The position numbers were made by a program, and so were the translations under genes. Below are positions 22,301-33,865 of a DNA stretch of 64,000 bases, one piece after another (position 1 is the first letter of the stretch; every line of letters starts with the position of its first letter). This stretch comes from Zygnema cylindricum. Taxonomy: Eukaryota; Streptophyta; Zygnematophyceae; Zygnematales; Zygnemataceae. The notes below the pieces were generated by a model, which saw nothing but the letters and a program-made list of their open reading frames with translations, was not told the origin of the DNA and did no database searches. The stretch covers positions 19,556-83,555 of the forward strand of contig JBBHKE010002978.1 in the NCBI GenBank assembly GCA_037447655.1. Reading direction: 5' to 3'.

Positions 22301-24014
22301 AATTGGTGAACTTACAAGTGTGTTGGAAGAAGGAAGGCCCATCGAGATGGAAAAAATGGTTTATATCACAGAAATGAGAGAAGACGCAGGTCCTTTGAGA
22401 CTGGAGGAAGCTGTTGGCCTTTTCCAGATAGGGGATGGAGGTCTTGGATCAGGATTGGGTGAATTCTCCGATTCCATGCCAGTTGAGGGAAGTGGAACTG
22501 GTACTGAAGTTGAAAAGCTTTCTGCCCTTTTTCTGGACGATGGAGCTCCTGCCACCAGCTCTGTGGATAGAATCGCTGGTCACATAGGTCAAGAAGAATA
22601 TATTGAGGTGGAAGGAGTTGATGGCAGTGATGATATTATTGTAAGCTTAAATAATTCAGAAAATGCGGAGTCTACTTCATTCCATAACAATGTGGTTACT
22701 GGTCACATAGTTCAAGAGGAATATATTGCCTCGGCTGAGGTGGATCGAGTTGATGGCAGTGAAGATATTATTGTAAGCTCAAATATTTCAGAAAATGCTG
22801 AGTCTTCTTCATCCGATAACAATGTGGTTACTGGTCACGTAGGTCGAGAGGAATACATTGCCTCGTCGGAGGTGGATCGAGTTGATGGCAGTGATGATGT
22901 TGTAAGCTTAAATATTTTACAAAATGAGGAGACTTCATACAATAACAATGTGCCTACTGGTCACGTAGGTCGAGAGGAATACATAGCCTCGGTGGAGGTG
23001 GAACGAGTTGATGACAGGGATGATATTGTAACCTTAAATATTTCAGAAAAAGCGAAGTACTCTTCATCTGATATCAATGTGGTCAACGATGCTAGAAAGA
23101 GTGAAGACGAGGATGGATTGGCCACGATTGTCGATAGGCAGTCATCTGAGGATTGGGTTATTGAGGAGAACAGAGATGAGAAAGAGTCAGTGGAAAATGT
23201 GGAGCCTACATCTCTGTCCCAGGTATCTTCTGCAGAGGTTGAGGCCACAGATGTTCATGATCCTTTAGTGCCTGTGTACGATGACTGTTGTCCCTCTTCA
23301 CCCTCTGAATTGGACAATGACACCATAGGACAAGAAGTAAAAAGGATCCAACAAACTGAGGAAGTGTCTGGCATCACCAACGAGACTGCGCCAAAGCATA
23401 GTGTTGATATGGTAGATGTCAGCGAGTTCATTATTGATGTTCACGCAGATGAGAAGCAGAATCAGCATCTGGAATCTGTAAGAGATGAAGAGGTTGTGAC
23501 TGTAACTCCTGATGGATGTGAAGGCCATCCGGTGGACGAAGAAGTTTCTAGGCAAGGTTTTGCTTTTGACCACGGGGATGAAGAGGAACAAACAACTATG
23601 TCCAGGAGTAGCTCTATTGAGGCAGCTGCTTCAAAGGAGAATGGTGTTTTGACGAGTGGTTCCGTTCAGGAGATAAACATCAATGGCAAGGAATTCAACA
23701 CAGGTGGGGATGTGATCACTAATTTGGTAAGCAAAGGTGAGATTTTCAGGGAGCAAGAGGATAAAGTGACTACTTTGAAGGAATTTTCGCCAGGAGTTGA
23801 GGAAGGACATGCCTCAGAGGTTGTTGAGGAAGGCAGTGGAACACATACTGGAGGAGGTGAAGAGGTTGACATGCATTTGAGAGAGTTGACACCAAAAGTG
23901 GACAAAAAGGCTTTTAGTACAAGTCCCTCTAATATTGCAGACGAGTTTTTGTTACCCGAAGGAGTTTCAGGAATCCAACCAACAGCTGCTCTTCCTCGAC
24001 CCCTTCATCTATGA
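16362..24014 (+). CDS. ROP GTPase-activating protein (CRIB-RhoGAP) with long acidic tail
   Basis: Spliced gene. Exons 16362-16380, 16860-17148, 17624-17744, 18381-18500, 19528-19767, 20622-21230 and 21636-24014 keep frame throughout (about 1258 aa). All introns are GT-AG. Seen: a CRIB motif (IGWPTSVEH..HVTFD, from residue 64) leading to GYLGLP and a conserved PPSAS spanning an intron. The RhoGAP domain (about 105-287) includes the arginine-finger motif AEGIFR (Arg149), LPDGVLD and NIATVFAPN. CRIB before RhoGAP is specific to plant ROPGAPs, which speed GTP hydrolysis by ROP switches in polar growth and signalling. The last two exons encode about 970 acidic residues without known domains. They include four tandem repeats of about 38-40 aa (about 22570-23090) with GREEYIAS and NVVTGH motifs. 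Family ROPGAPs are usually much shorter. The first exon is uncertain; an ATG at 16766 without the first intron is the alternative. Confidence 0.88.
17426..17545 (+). repeat. CT/CCCTCT microsatellite in ROPGAP intron
   Basis: A mixed CT, CCCT and CCCCTCT tract within the second intron, ending about 80 bases upstream of the acceptor at 17623. It could act as an extended polypyrimidine tract. Confidence 0.85.
20305..20610 (+). repeat. 300-bp pyrimidine-rich microsatellite in ROPGAP intron
   Basis: Almost pure C and T with CCCT, CCTCC and CTCTC units, running up to the acceptor at 20621. Long apparent ORFs here (Ser/Pro/Leu on +, Glu/Arg/Gly on -) are low-complexity artefacts. Confidence 0.9.
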
Positions 24015-25740
24015 TCTGGGGCAGAGAAAGTTGATGCCCCAAAAATTTATTTTTGACATAAGTCCCATCTATTACCCAGCTGTAATATCAAAGCTTGCAA
24101 ATCGTTAGATTATAGTGCATGACCTTGTTAATGCTTCCCAGTATTGACAACAAATTCATCGCCAGTCCGGCATAGTCCTCTTTCAACTTATGTCTGAGCC
24201 CTGTGAATGTGAATAGTTTTCAACTCCTTATTTATACTTGCACTGCATTTTTGCCAGTGAGATAGCGACGACCAGTGTTGCAAAAGTCTAAGAAACTTTT
24301 TTTCTTCCACTAAAAATGGGCATGTTCCGCTTCAGTATGCAGGCAGGACCTGGCAAGGCAGTAGGACCTTCCCGTGTTTATCGGAGAAACGGGTGAATAG
24401 CAAGCGGCGCTGCCAGGGGGCAATTTGAGCTTCTCATTTAACTTATTTCTGTAATTTATGAGGCAATGATGCTTGCTCTATAGCAAATCCTAGAATTCGA
24501 GATTGATTTGTGTATCTTAGTGCTCGAGAGCTGATGCACATTTTATTTTTTTAGTATTTTATTTGCTTTAGACATTCTATATAGGCTTTAAATAGTATGG
24601 TAAATCTCACTGCACTTGGCATTTCTATGCTGTCAGTCAAAAGGATGCGATTATACTCCCAACTCCAACGACGGTCTGGACAGGCTATATTCAATAATGT
24701 GGACTTTTGTGAAAGTTAACTGATTAAGTTAGAAAGTGGAATGCTCTCTGCAGGTGCTTCAGCAAAGCATTGCCTTTCTATGTTGGCATGTCTGATCATA
24801 TCCAGGCTGAATTATGTTGCTTCCAGGTAGTTGTCACTTTTGTTTACTAAAACCTTATGTTGAAATAGGTTATGCGATCACACCACTTACGGCTCAGAGA
24901 AGTTTGCACTTGACAACTCCTTTATGTTTTGTTCGCATACTACTGGAAGTCGATTGCGATGTTTCATTCGATAATTTATTCGAGTGACGGGTGTCTATTC
25001 TGGGTATTGCTAGGCTGCAGTATATTCCAGACTGGTTTGTAGTCAGAAACAAGGTGAGTATTTCCTAGCTTGCATTACGCTGTAATTTTGTAAACCATGT
25101 CGGTATGTTGATCAGAAGTTTCGAATACTAACTATCGTGTAAAATTCCCTCGAAGCACCTGGAATCTGTGACCATTTAACCAAGCCTGACTTTCATGTAC
25201 AAGGTAAATTTGATTGTTTTCTTTACTACAAATTATGTCGCTTGATTATCTGTTTTTTGTCTCTCAAAATCTGTTCACACACTCTGGACGAGTTTTCATT
25301 GAAAATCAATTAACTGACTAAGGAGACCTCACTATTTGGCAGGGAGTTTGTGTACACAAGACAGGGTCATAGGTAAGTCACAGGTAAAGTCACATGGCGC
25401 CAATCAGCAAGCTACTTCCAAACATTGGAGAACACTTGCTTCTATTATTATGTGTTCGCCTCCTAATCCTTCTGTTTTGCTTTGGCTTTTTTTGGGTTAG
25501 GCTGGCTAGCCTCCTGCTAAACTGTTTTAACTAATAAATTGACGGGTGCAATCATTGATGTGGAGATGGCATATTGAATAAATTTCAAGAAGTGTGCAAA
25601 TGGCAGATTGTTGTACCGACATAGGTATGGGAACTTTGTTTCAGATTTTTATATGATTCCCTAAGATTATAGAGAACATTTTAGGCAGCACGACTTCATT
25701 AAGACAATACGAATGTAAACCATTGGGGTACATGGGAACG
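24015..25740. other. ROPGAP 3' flank and unassigned DNA
   Basis: Probably contains the 3' UTR in its first few hundred bases; no clear AATAAA was found in the first 100 bases. Beyond that, no gene or repeat was recognised. Confidence 0.35.
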
Positions 25741-26950
25741 AAAAGCAAAAGGCAAAATTAGACCTAAAATATCAAATGCGGGTGCAAGCAAACTAAAAGA
25801 ACGAAGAGAGCAAAAGAACTAACATGAAGGAAGGTAACCCAACTAAGCTTGTTGAAGGGAACAACAAGCACAAATACAGCAACAAATGGCGTACCGGAAA
25901 CAACCCTTGACATAGCTGAATAACCACAAACAACAACACCTGGAATAGCAGAAGCGTGGGGGAGCACACTGATGGAAAGTTAAGAAACACGTCGATGATC
26001 CATAGTCAGAATTGCAAATTGGAGGATAACAACTCGGCTCCAATGTAAAACCACAAGCAAATCGGTGAACAAAATAAAGAAAGGACAAGAGGGAGAGAGC
26101 TGGCAAGGACCCTCCTCTTAAACGAACGTCAACCAGAAGAACAAAGGTCGTCATCCACGGCAGCTTGGCCACCGTCGGAAAGTCATCCGTGACATCGTGG
26201 TGAGCATAGTCATGCACCTTCTTCCCATCACCGTTACGCGCAGCCACTCCAACATGTCGAGTCGCGTGACCAACGACTGTAACTGAGGCAGGGTTCGTCA
26301 AATAATGACACCAAAAACGCATCAAACATTTCAAGAAATGCAGTATCCATCTGTGGCGAGGGAATAATATTTGAAACCTCTCTACGGACACAATACAACC
26401 CTTCGAAAGCAATAGTCGCAAAAGTGTCGTGGTGTCATCACAGATACGACTCGCACCATCGAGCAAAACAATACCATTCTAACACTAAGGAATGCTATGT
26501 GAAACCTTTGGACAAACAAGATAAACGCCACAAAAGCGACATTCACAATGTCAACGCGAGCACTGTCGTCTGCCTAAGCAAACTCTCTCACAAAGTAACA
26601 ATGAAGCAAATGGACGCCATCGGCATGAAGGACACGATCGCATGACGGTCGAGTGAAGTTGGATAAGGGAGGCGAAGCTTAAACCCGAGGTTGGTAGTGA
26701 ATTAGACACGGGCGAAACCTAGAGAGGTAAGATCATGCACTAAAGCCAAACCCCAAACCAAGGCCTCGGGCACAAAAAGGGACGAGTAAGAGGAAAGCAC
26801 CTCGAGAAGCTCATATCGAACGGCCACACCCTCATCATAAATTAATTTTGGACACGCAACAGGTTTCTTAGTAAGGAGGGATAAAACTGTCCTTTCACCT
26901 AAAGGAAAGGGAGGAGAACTCACATCAATAAAAAAACAAGACACCCAAGA
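25741..26950. other. Possible eroded transposon fragment
   Basis: The - strand has two long open frames (25843-26466 and 26702-26944) with no domain I recognise. A short stretch at about 26445-26475 resembles 40480-40510: both contain CACCATCG(A/G)GCAAAACAA and both read on - as an LxDGAxxIxxD-like peptide. That suggests a dispersed repeat with once-coding sequence. No function is assigned. Confidence 0.3.
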
Positions 26951-28300
26951 CGCAGGTGGAAGAACAGTGTAAAAATAGCATTAAAAACACGTTATTAAGC
27001 ATTAAAAACACTCTCATGCTATATGTGTTTTTATCATAAAACATATTCGTTTGGGGAATCATCCAACAAAATAAAGTTTTCTCTTAATGGCGATGCAACG
27101 ATTATAAACAACATTATTAACAGTTTCAAAGCCAAAACCTTGTTAAAGCCTTTTTCTTTATTGACAATATGTAATATTTTGAGAAAGTGACGAATGAAAC
27201 AAAGCTCTAAAATATTAGTTTTTAAAAAAATTGTGCCACATGGTTATGACTTCGACGTTATTTTTCGCGTTCAAAAGTTGAACGCTCACGTTGAACGCTA
27301 CACCGTGAATCGTTATTAGACTTATGTACTCTATATCGGCGCCCCAAAATTTTGACATTGATACCCGAAATACAATGACTGATTCTATTTTTTCCGTGAC
27401 GTTAATTACGGTTCTTGCGAATTAGCGTCAATGGTTTCACCATACATATTTCATGAACAGTGTGGTGTACGGGGGGTGGTTGTCCGTACATCACTGTACT
27501 TCATTATCAGAAATCGTACGGAAATTGTGATGAATAAATGTCGATCGCATATAGAAATGCGCTTAGAATAAACGTGGAGTGGAGTTTGCAACATAGGCGT
27601 TCGTATGTATTCAGATGCTTGTTTTTGTGTGTGATAATGTGAACGGATGACATGTTCACATGCGAAAAAATGCGTATGTTACGAAAGCATATCGTCGCGT
27701 GCTTACATATGTCGTATGGTAGTAAAAGTTTATTCTAATATGTTGCCGTTTGAACATTATTTGAGGTCCGTGTAACTTAATAGAGTGCATATGTATCCTA
27801 TTACATGTTCAAAGTGAAACATAACGGTAATACCGGACTTGTGAAGGAAATAAACCTTGATTAGAGTTAAATTTGACTCTAAAATGGGGTGTGGTACACA
27901 AAATGACAACAATTTAGAGTCATAATGCGTACGTATTAGAATAAAGTTACACAATTTACATTGGAAAAATATGCGGCGCCTTGAAAACCCGAAAAGATAA
28001 CAAATTAGTGGCGAGTGCGGACAGAACAAAAATAAAAGATTCTTGTTCTGACCAATCCCATCCACGTCCACGTCCTGGTCAACAGGTGAGTGATGTGCAA
28101 ATACCCTGGGTCCATTTTCAGTAAAAATTTCTAATTTTTGAAGAAGATGCGTCGAATCGCCGCCACTGGTGATGGAACGACGAAACGACATTCAGTCCGC
28201 CATGGATTATTAGGGATTTTATAATAGTATTAGGGTTGTCGATTACATGGCGATACAACCTATAAAGGCGCGTCATCTTCTACGATATACGAAGAATAGC
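26951..28300. other. Intergenic DNA with an orphan TIR end
   Basis: TACACCGTGAATCGTTATTA at 27299 matches the common TIR but has no visible partner within 1 kb. No gene is supportable. GTAC-rich composition resembles the first 10 kb. Confidence 0.4.
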
Positions 28301-28324
28301 ATGGGTGAGTGTGTCGATGTATCC

Positions 28325-28870
28325 GGTTTTTCGTCCCACTCTCACTCTCTTTTCCTTTCTATCATTTTTTCCTTTCTCATTCTCTCTCCCTTTCGCATTG
28401 TAAAAACTTTTTCGTTCTTCTCGTCCCCTTTTTCTACTCTCTCTCGCACTCTCTCTTTCCCAAATTCTCCCTTTGTCTCGTCTTGTTCTTTACCATTTAC
28501 CTATTACTGGCCCTATTACTGGTTGTCACTATATTCTGTCACTATATTCTATCCACTTTGTCTGTCTCATCCTTTCTGTCTTATATATTTCCCCAACTAC
28601 TCTTTGTCATTCTTTTGTTCCCATTCTCTCTCCCTCTCTCTTATTCTATTTCGTACCTTTTTTCTAATATTCTATGTCCCCTTCTTCTTCCTATACTCTC
28701 CCTCTCTCTTCTATTCTTTTCTATACCCTATCTCTATTAATCTATCCCCTCTCTTCTTTCCACTCTCTCTCTTTTTCTTTCTCTTGTTAAGTCCTGTACC
28801 CTTTCTCTATTCTTCACTCTCACTCTCGTCGCCCACTTTCTGTTTTTCATTTCCCCCTATTTTCTAACTC
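28325..28870. repeat. Degenerate pyrimidine-rich low-complexity tract
   Basis: About 540 bases dominated by T and C with short CTCTCTCTC cores. It produces a spurious 206-codon frame of Phe, Ser and Leu. No promoter or gene is attached. Confidence 0.75.
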
Positions 28871-29504
28871 ATGTATCCCATGTTGTTCGTTTTTCCAATT
28901 TTTATCCTTTGTATACGATATTATAATCGACATTCAATTTTTTTTTCCGGTGAAACCCATTCGACAGTCGGTGTATTTATTCTCACCCCACGGCAACATA
29001 TGAATTCCAGGAAGAATTTAGGTTCATATACGAGGTGTTGGTCGAAAGACATCGTTTGGAGCAACTCGTGGAGTACTTTGCAGGGACCTATCTTCGCCGT
29101 GACGGATGGCGGTGACCACTTAGATATTGTGTGTAGTATTACCCATGTTAACTTTAATTTTTAGTATGGGGTTTCCATTCTATAAACGGGTTTTTTAGAG
29201 TAGTGTAGGACATACGACTTTGTATCATGTTGTAGATTAGATGGATTCAACACATCCTCTGTGGAGTATAACGTTGTAAAGGATATCACCGTGAAATATA
29301 AAATTGTATTTTCTTAGCTTCCGCTGTTGTTATAAATGACTATTTTACTGTGAATTTACACTGTTTCTTTGTATAATTTTGTCTTTTTTCATTTTGATTC
29401 ATGTGTATATCCTCATACCTTTTTTATATTGAATTGTATCTAATGTGATCGCCATGTACTCTTTTGTGTATCATCCTTACATGCCGACATTATAACTTCA
29501 TGTA

Positions 29505-30524
29505 TCTCACTGCTCTCCCCTTACTCCATTGGACTACAAAGTACATGAAGCCTCTAGATAGTTATTAACTAACCCACTTTCAATGTCAACCACTGCTACC
29601 TAAACAGACAATCTGCACCATTGTGCATCCTGGACTCCCCTGAGTCCGTAGGAAAAAAAATCTCTAAAAACGCCCAACTAGGCGATAAGTTATAAGCCGG
29701 CAAAAATGCTAATTTATACAACCATCTACCTGATTTTTCTAAGTCCTAGCTTCCTCTCACAACCCCTATCTACTAACTGTACGAACCAATCACAATATCA
29801 CAATACTGTATAGTACATAAAAGTACTACTGTCGATGTACTTTTTGTACGACCTTTGTACGACAAGGCCATTGAGCGGACGCGTGTCCATTTTCCACTCG
29901 TCCGTACGTTCATCGGAATTCCCGCGACCGAATGTAATTTCTCCATGTGGCGCCAGGTCATGCCACGTCACTAAATGCCAAAGTGACCATTCCGGGATTT
30001 CGGCGATGGTGTGCGCCCTTGGATTTGACTCGAAATGCAATCTTAGCCGTTATAAATACTTGCGCAATATTTGTTTCGTTGTCGAAACAAAATGCGCGGT
30101 ATCCGTTTCGAAACCGTACCGTACTCCGTACTTTACAAAAACTCTATCTATGCATGTCGTATATAGTTTCAGTTAAATGGATTAGTTCATTCCTAAATAT
30201 ATAAATATCTATCAAACCCTATAGCATTTCGCATTGGTCCTAGACTAATAGGATAAAGCTGACCGCTACCGGTCAACTTGATGGACGGCAGGTACCAGGA
30301 TCAAATCCTAGGTCTGTCAAGTATATTTTTAGTAACCTACTAAAAATAACTGCCTGTTGAACTAAGGCAGCCATGGATCAACCACCCTCTCTATTCTTCA
30401 GTGACTACAACAAGTATAGGGGCTAGAGAGAGGACGTGGAGGCAGGCTGTCCGTCCTTTTCTTTTCCTTTTATACTAACATATTTAAACCTAGAAAATAC
30501 TCTAGAAATCTATTAATTTCAACA
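29505..30524. repeat. Copia-family LTR copy (solo or truncated element)
   Basis: Shares with the paired LTRs at 32806 and 38205, in order: an AAGCCTCTAGATA block (29551), GACTCCCCTGAGTCC (29634), TTTTTCTAAGTCC, an ATAAATACTTGCGC block (30052), the T-arm-like hairpin (30290-30320) and the end block AACCTAGAAAATACTCTAGAAA..TTCAACA finishing at 30524. Its + strand corresponds to the - orientation element. It therefore is not the 5' LTR of the + strand pol at 30567. The left boundary is approximate. Confidence 0.7.
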
Positions 30525-30566
30525 AAGCTTTCTCTTGTGCATCTTATATAAGGAATATAAAAGAAA

Positions 30567-32657
30567 CTAAGGAGGTAAAAGGGAAGACACCTTATGAAAT
30601 GTGGACCGGAAAGAAACCCAATGTAAGTCACTTCCGGGTTTTTGGTAGTAAATGTTTTATTTTGGATAATCTTCCTATTTCTAAGCTTCATCCAAAATTT
30701 GTCTCGGGAATTTTTATGGGTTATGATGATGAGTCACTAGGCTATAGAGTTTACAACCCAGACAGGAAAACTCTTCAGGTTGCTAGGAATATTCAGGTTA
30801 AGGAAAAAAGTCAATCGGTAGATGTTTTTGGCAAAACAAATTTTGAGAAAAATGCCAAAAATCAAGAATATGTAATTTTTGAAAATGTTCCTCTTTTCTT
30901 TTTCACAAGTTCTTCCTCTATTCCTACTCCGGTCATTCCGGTTGTTCAACCTATACAGCAAGCTCCTCCTCCTCCTCCACCTCGGCGGCAGCTTAGGGAT
31001 CCAACAGTTGTAGCCTCAAATTTTTCGGGGGGAAGAAGCCAAAGCAGCAGGCTGCGAGGTGAACCGGCAAAACATGCCCTATTTTCTGCAACCACAATGG
31101 AGCTAGTCACCATACAGCAAGCCTTTTCAGCCTCGGAAAAGGATCAATGGATCTCCACGGCAAATGATGAAATGCGATCGATATTGGTAGCTCAAACATG
31201 GGAGCCTGTAAAGCTTCCGCCGGATCGAAAGGCCATCGGTTATAAGTGGGTTTTTAAAGTTAATTTAAATTCGGATAATTCTATTGAAAGATATAAGGCT
31301 AGGCTTGTTGCAAAGGGGTATAGTCAGAAGGAGGGAATTGACTATGAGGAGACTTTCTCTCTTGTTGTTCGGTTTCCAACTGTTAGAATTCTTTTGTCTT
31401 TAACAGCCATTGAGGATATGGAACTCCATCAAATTGATGTTAAGACTGCTTTCTTGCATGGAGATTTAGAGGAAGTGATTTATATGAGGCACGGAAAAGA
31501 AAATCTGGTCTGTAAACTGTTGAAATCTTTGTACGGTCTGAAGCAAGCTCCACATCAGTGGAATCTAAAACTAGATGAGTTTCTAACTAGTCTCAGTTTT
31601 GTGAGGACTAGTTTAGATCACTCAGTCTATGTTATGGAAGGGGAAGATGAGATTATTTACATTGCTGTGTATGTAGATGATTTGCTGCTACTGAGTAAGT
31701 CATTAAATGAGATTAAGAAAAAAAAGGTGGCCTTGAATTCGAGATTTGAGATGAAAGATTTAGGAGAGGCAAAGTATATTCTCGGGATTCAAGAAGAAAG
31801 GGATAGAGATAAGAGAATAATCTATCTAACACAACGGGAAGCGATTGGGAATATGCTTGAGAAGTTTGGCATGGCAGAGGCAAAAGGAAATGCCATTCCC
31901 ATGGAATTCAAGCAAAATGTTGAAGGCATAGAGACCGAGGGAGGAGTCATTTTTGATGGACACATTGGAATCAAGGGAGGGAGATTTTATGGCTGCAATT
32001 CTATATCGTCAAATTGTTGGCAGCCTAATCTACTTCATGAACTGCACACGCCTGGACATCGCGGCTGCAGTTGGTGCTCTAAGCCGGAGTTTACAAAATC
32101 CGAGGAGATCGGATTGGGAGGCAGCAAAGAGGGTCATTCGGTATCTTGCAGGGACACAGAATCTACGACTCGCTCTAAGTGGAGAAGAGGTCAAGATTCA
32201 GACTTGGAGCGATGCGAGTTACGGAAACATGCCAAGCCGACGCTCTACCACCGGATTCATTGTAAAGATTGGAAGCGGAACATGTTGCTGGAGCAACAAG
32301 CTTCAGAAAGTCACAGCTTAGTCTACAATGGAGGCTGAATACATGGCAGCCAGCTCAGCTGTCAAAGAGTTACTTTGAGTAAAGTCTCTCCTTCAAGAAC
32401 TTCACTTTATGCAATCTAAACCTCAAATAGTGTAGTGTGACAACCAGGCAACTATAACGATAGCATCTAACCCAAGTCATCACTTCAAAAGCAAGCACAT
32501 TCATATAAAGTTGCATTTTGTAAGAGAGAACATAGTGAACAAAAATTTAAAACTCAATTATTTGCCGGATGAGATGATGGTAGCAGATATGATGACTAAG
32601 CTTTTACCAACACCTAAGTTGAAGTTTTGTAGAGAGGCATGTGGACTTAGTGGCTGA
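30567..32657 (+). pseudogene. Broken Ty1/copia pol (integrase end, RT, RNase H)
   Basis: The frame starts within the integrase (KTPYEMWTGKKPN, FGSKCF) and continues into reverse transcriptase (YKARLVAKGY, KTAFLHGDLEE, LYGLKQAP, YVDDLLLLSK) and RNase H (WSDASYG, DNQA). It lacks gag, protease and most of integrase. A short internal deletion removes the stretch expected after the FLHGDLEE block. A frameshift near 31950 moves the RNase H part to another frame, and stop codons follow near 32320, 32378 and 32433. It ends about 24 bases before a TG-starting LTR remnant, with the purine tract TTTAGGGGAG between. Not functional. Confidence 0.92.
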
Positions 32658-32680
32658 GAGAGTCTAAAGGTTTAGGGGAG

Positions 32681-32805
32681 TGTTGGTTTTGGAAACCTTT
32701 AGTCCTCTCTATATCTCGTGTGTGAGAAACATAGTCTAAACATAGCCAATTTTTTGTGTATAGACTGAGTTGACGTAGACAAGATGTGGTGTGGTATGTA
32801 ACTCC
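32681..32805 (+). repeat. 3' LTR remnant of the + strand copia element
   Basis: It begins TGTTGG directly after the purine tract TTTAGGGGAG that follows the pol stop, as expected for an LTR start. After 125 bases it is cut by the LTR of the - strand element at 32806. Its sequence differs from the LTRs on either side, so the two elements belong to different families. The remainder was not recognised after 39251. Confidence 0.6.
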
Positions 32806-33852
32806 TAAAACTCTGAGACCTCTATAAGTCCTCAGAGTGGACAACTTCCGAGAAGCCTCTAGGATAATCGTGACCCCTTTGTGTTTAAGCAAAAATAACT
32901 GCCACCTTGGCAGACAAAAACTCTGACCACCTTCACCCCTGTGAAGACAAGACTCCCATGAGTCGATAGCAAAAAGAATCTCTGAATTTGCTCTCCTGAG
33001 CAGTAAGTTATGAAGGGTCAAAGTTGACCTTTTGTATAGAAGCTCTCTAGGAGAGAGGGTTTTATCTCCTAATTTTTCTAAGTCTTATCTCTCTCACAGA
33101 CTCTATCTACTGATGTACAAAACCAATCAGAATACAGTTCCGTACGCAAAGTACAACTGCCGGTGTACTTTATGTACGAACATTGTACGACATGTCCCAA
33201 ATGTCGACACATGTCATATCCGGATTCGGTGCCATAATCTCCGGAGATTCCACGATCCAATGTAATTTCGCCACGCGTCATCCGATGTGGCGATGACCAC
33301 AAACCGCCGAAATCTTCTTCCGCGATCTCGACGCTAATTCCGGCCGTCCGATTAGAATCTAATTTAATCGTAGCCGTAATAAATACATGCGCGGTATTCG
33401 TTTCACTTACGAAATAAAATGCGCGGTGTTGATTTTGTGCATGTACCGTATTCCGTACTTATACATTACCGGATCTATGTATACCGTACACAGTTATAGT
33501 TAAATGATTTAACCTACGTATTAATGTTTATATTAATATCGTACTACATAATACGTAACATTACTGCTAGACTTAATGGCTAAGGCTACCGGCTACTTCT
33601 GGCTGTCGGCCGGCAGGTACTAGGATCAAATCTTGTGGCCGGCATATACCTTTTAGTAAATAATCCCTTAACCAGTATAAATTTCCCGTAAACCTCAGGA
33701 TAGTCTAGGTAGCCATGGCTCTAGCTTCCTCTCCAATTTCTCAGTGACTGCGACAAGTTTGAGAGTTAGAGAGAGAAGTTAGAGGTAGACTGCCTCGGCT
33801 TCTTTATTTCTATTCACACCTAGAAAATACTTTAAAACCATTAGTTTCTACA
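32806..33852 (-). repeat. 3' LTR of the - strand copia element
   Basis: 1047 bp, same length as the 5' LTR. In element orientation it begins TGTAGAAACTAATGG and ends GAGTTTTA (CA in the other copy). It contains the initiator-tRNA-like T-arm module at about 33612-33642 and an ATAAATAC block at 33379. Confidence 0.93.
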
Positions 33853-33865
33853 CTCCCCTTATTTT
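33853..33865 (-). other. Polypurine tract
   Basis: Reads AAATAAGGGGAG on -, directly before the 3' LTR and directly after the pol stop codon at 33866-33868. This is the expected plus-strand primer of an LTR element. Confidence 0.85.

Noticed and set aside
28247-28867. 206-codon Phe/Ser/Leu frame resembling a membrane protein
   Set aside because: It is a pyrimidine-rich low-complexity tract; hydrophobicity follows from TTY and CTY codons.
29505-30524. 5' LTR of the + strand copia remnant
   Set aside because: Its orientation is that of the - strand family, and its sequence does not match the LTR remnant at 32681.
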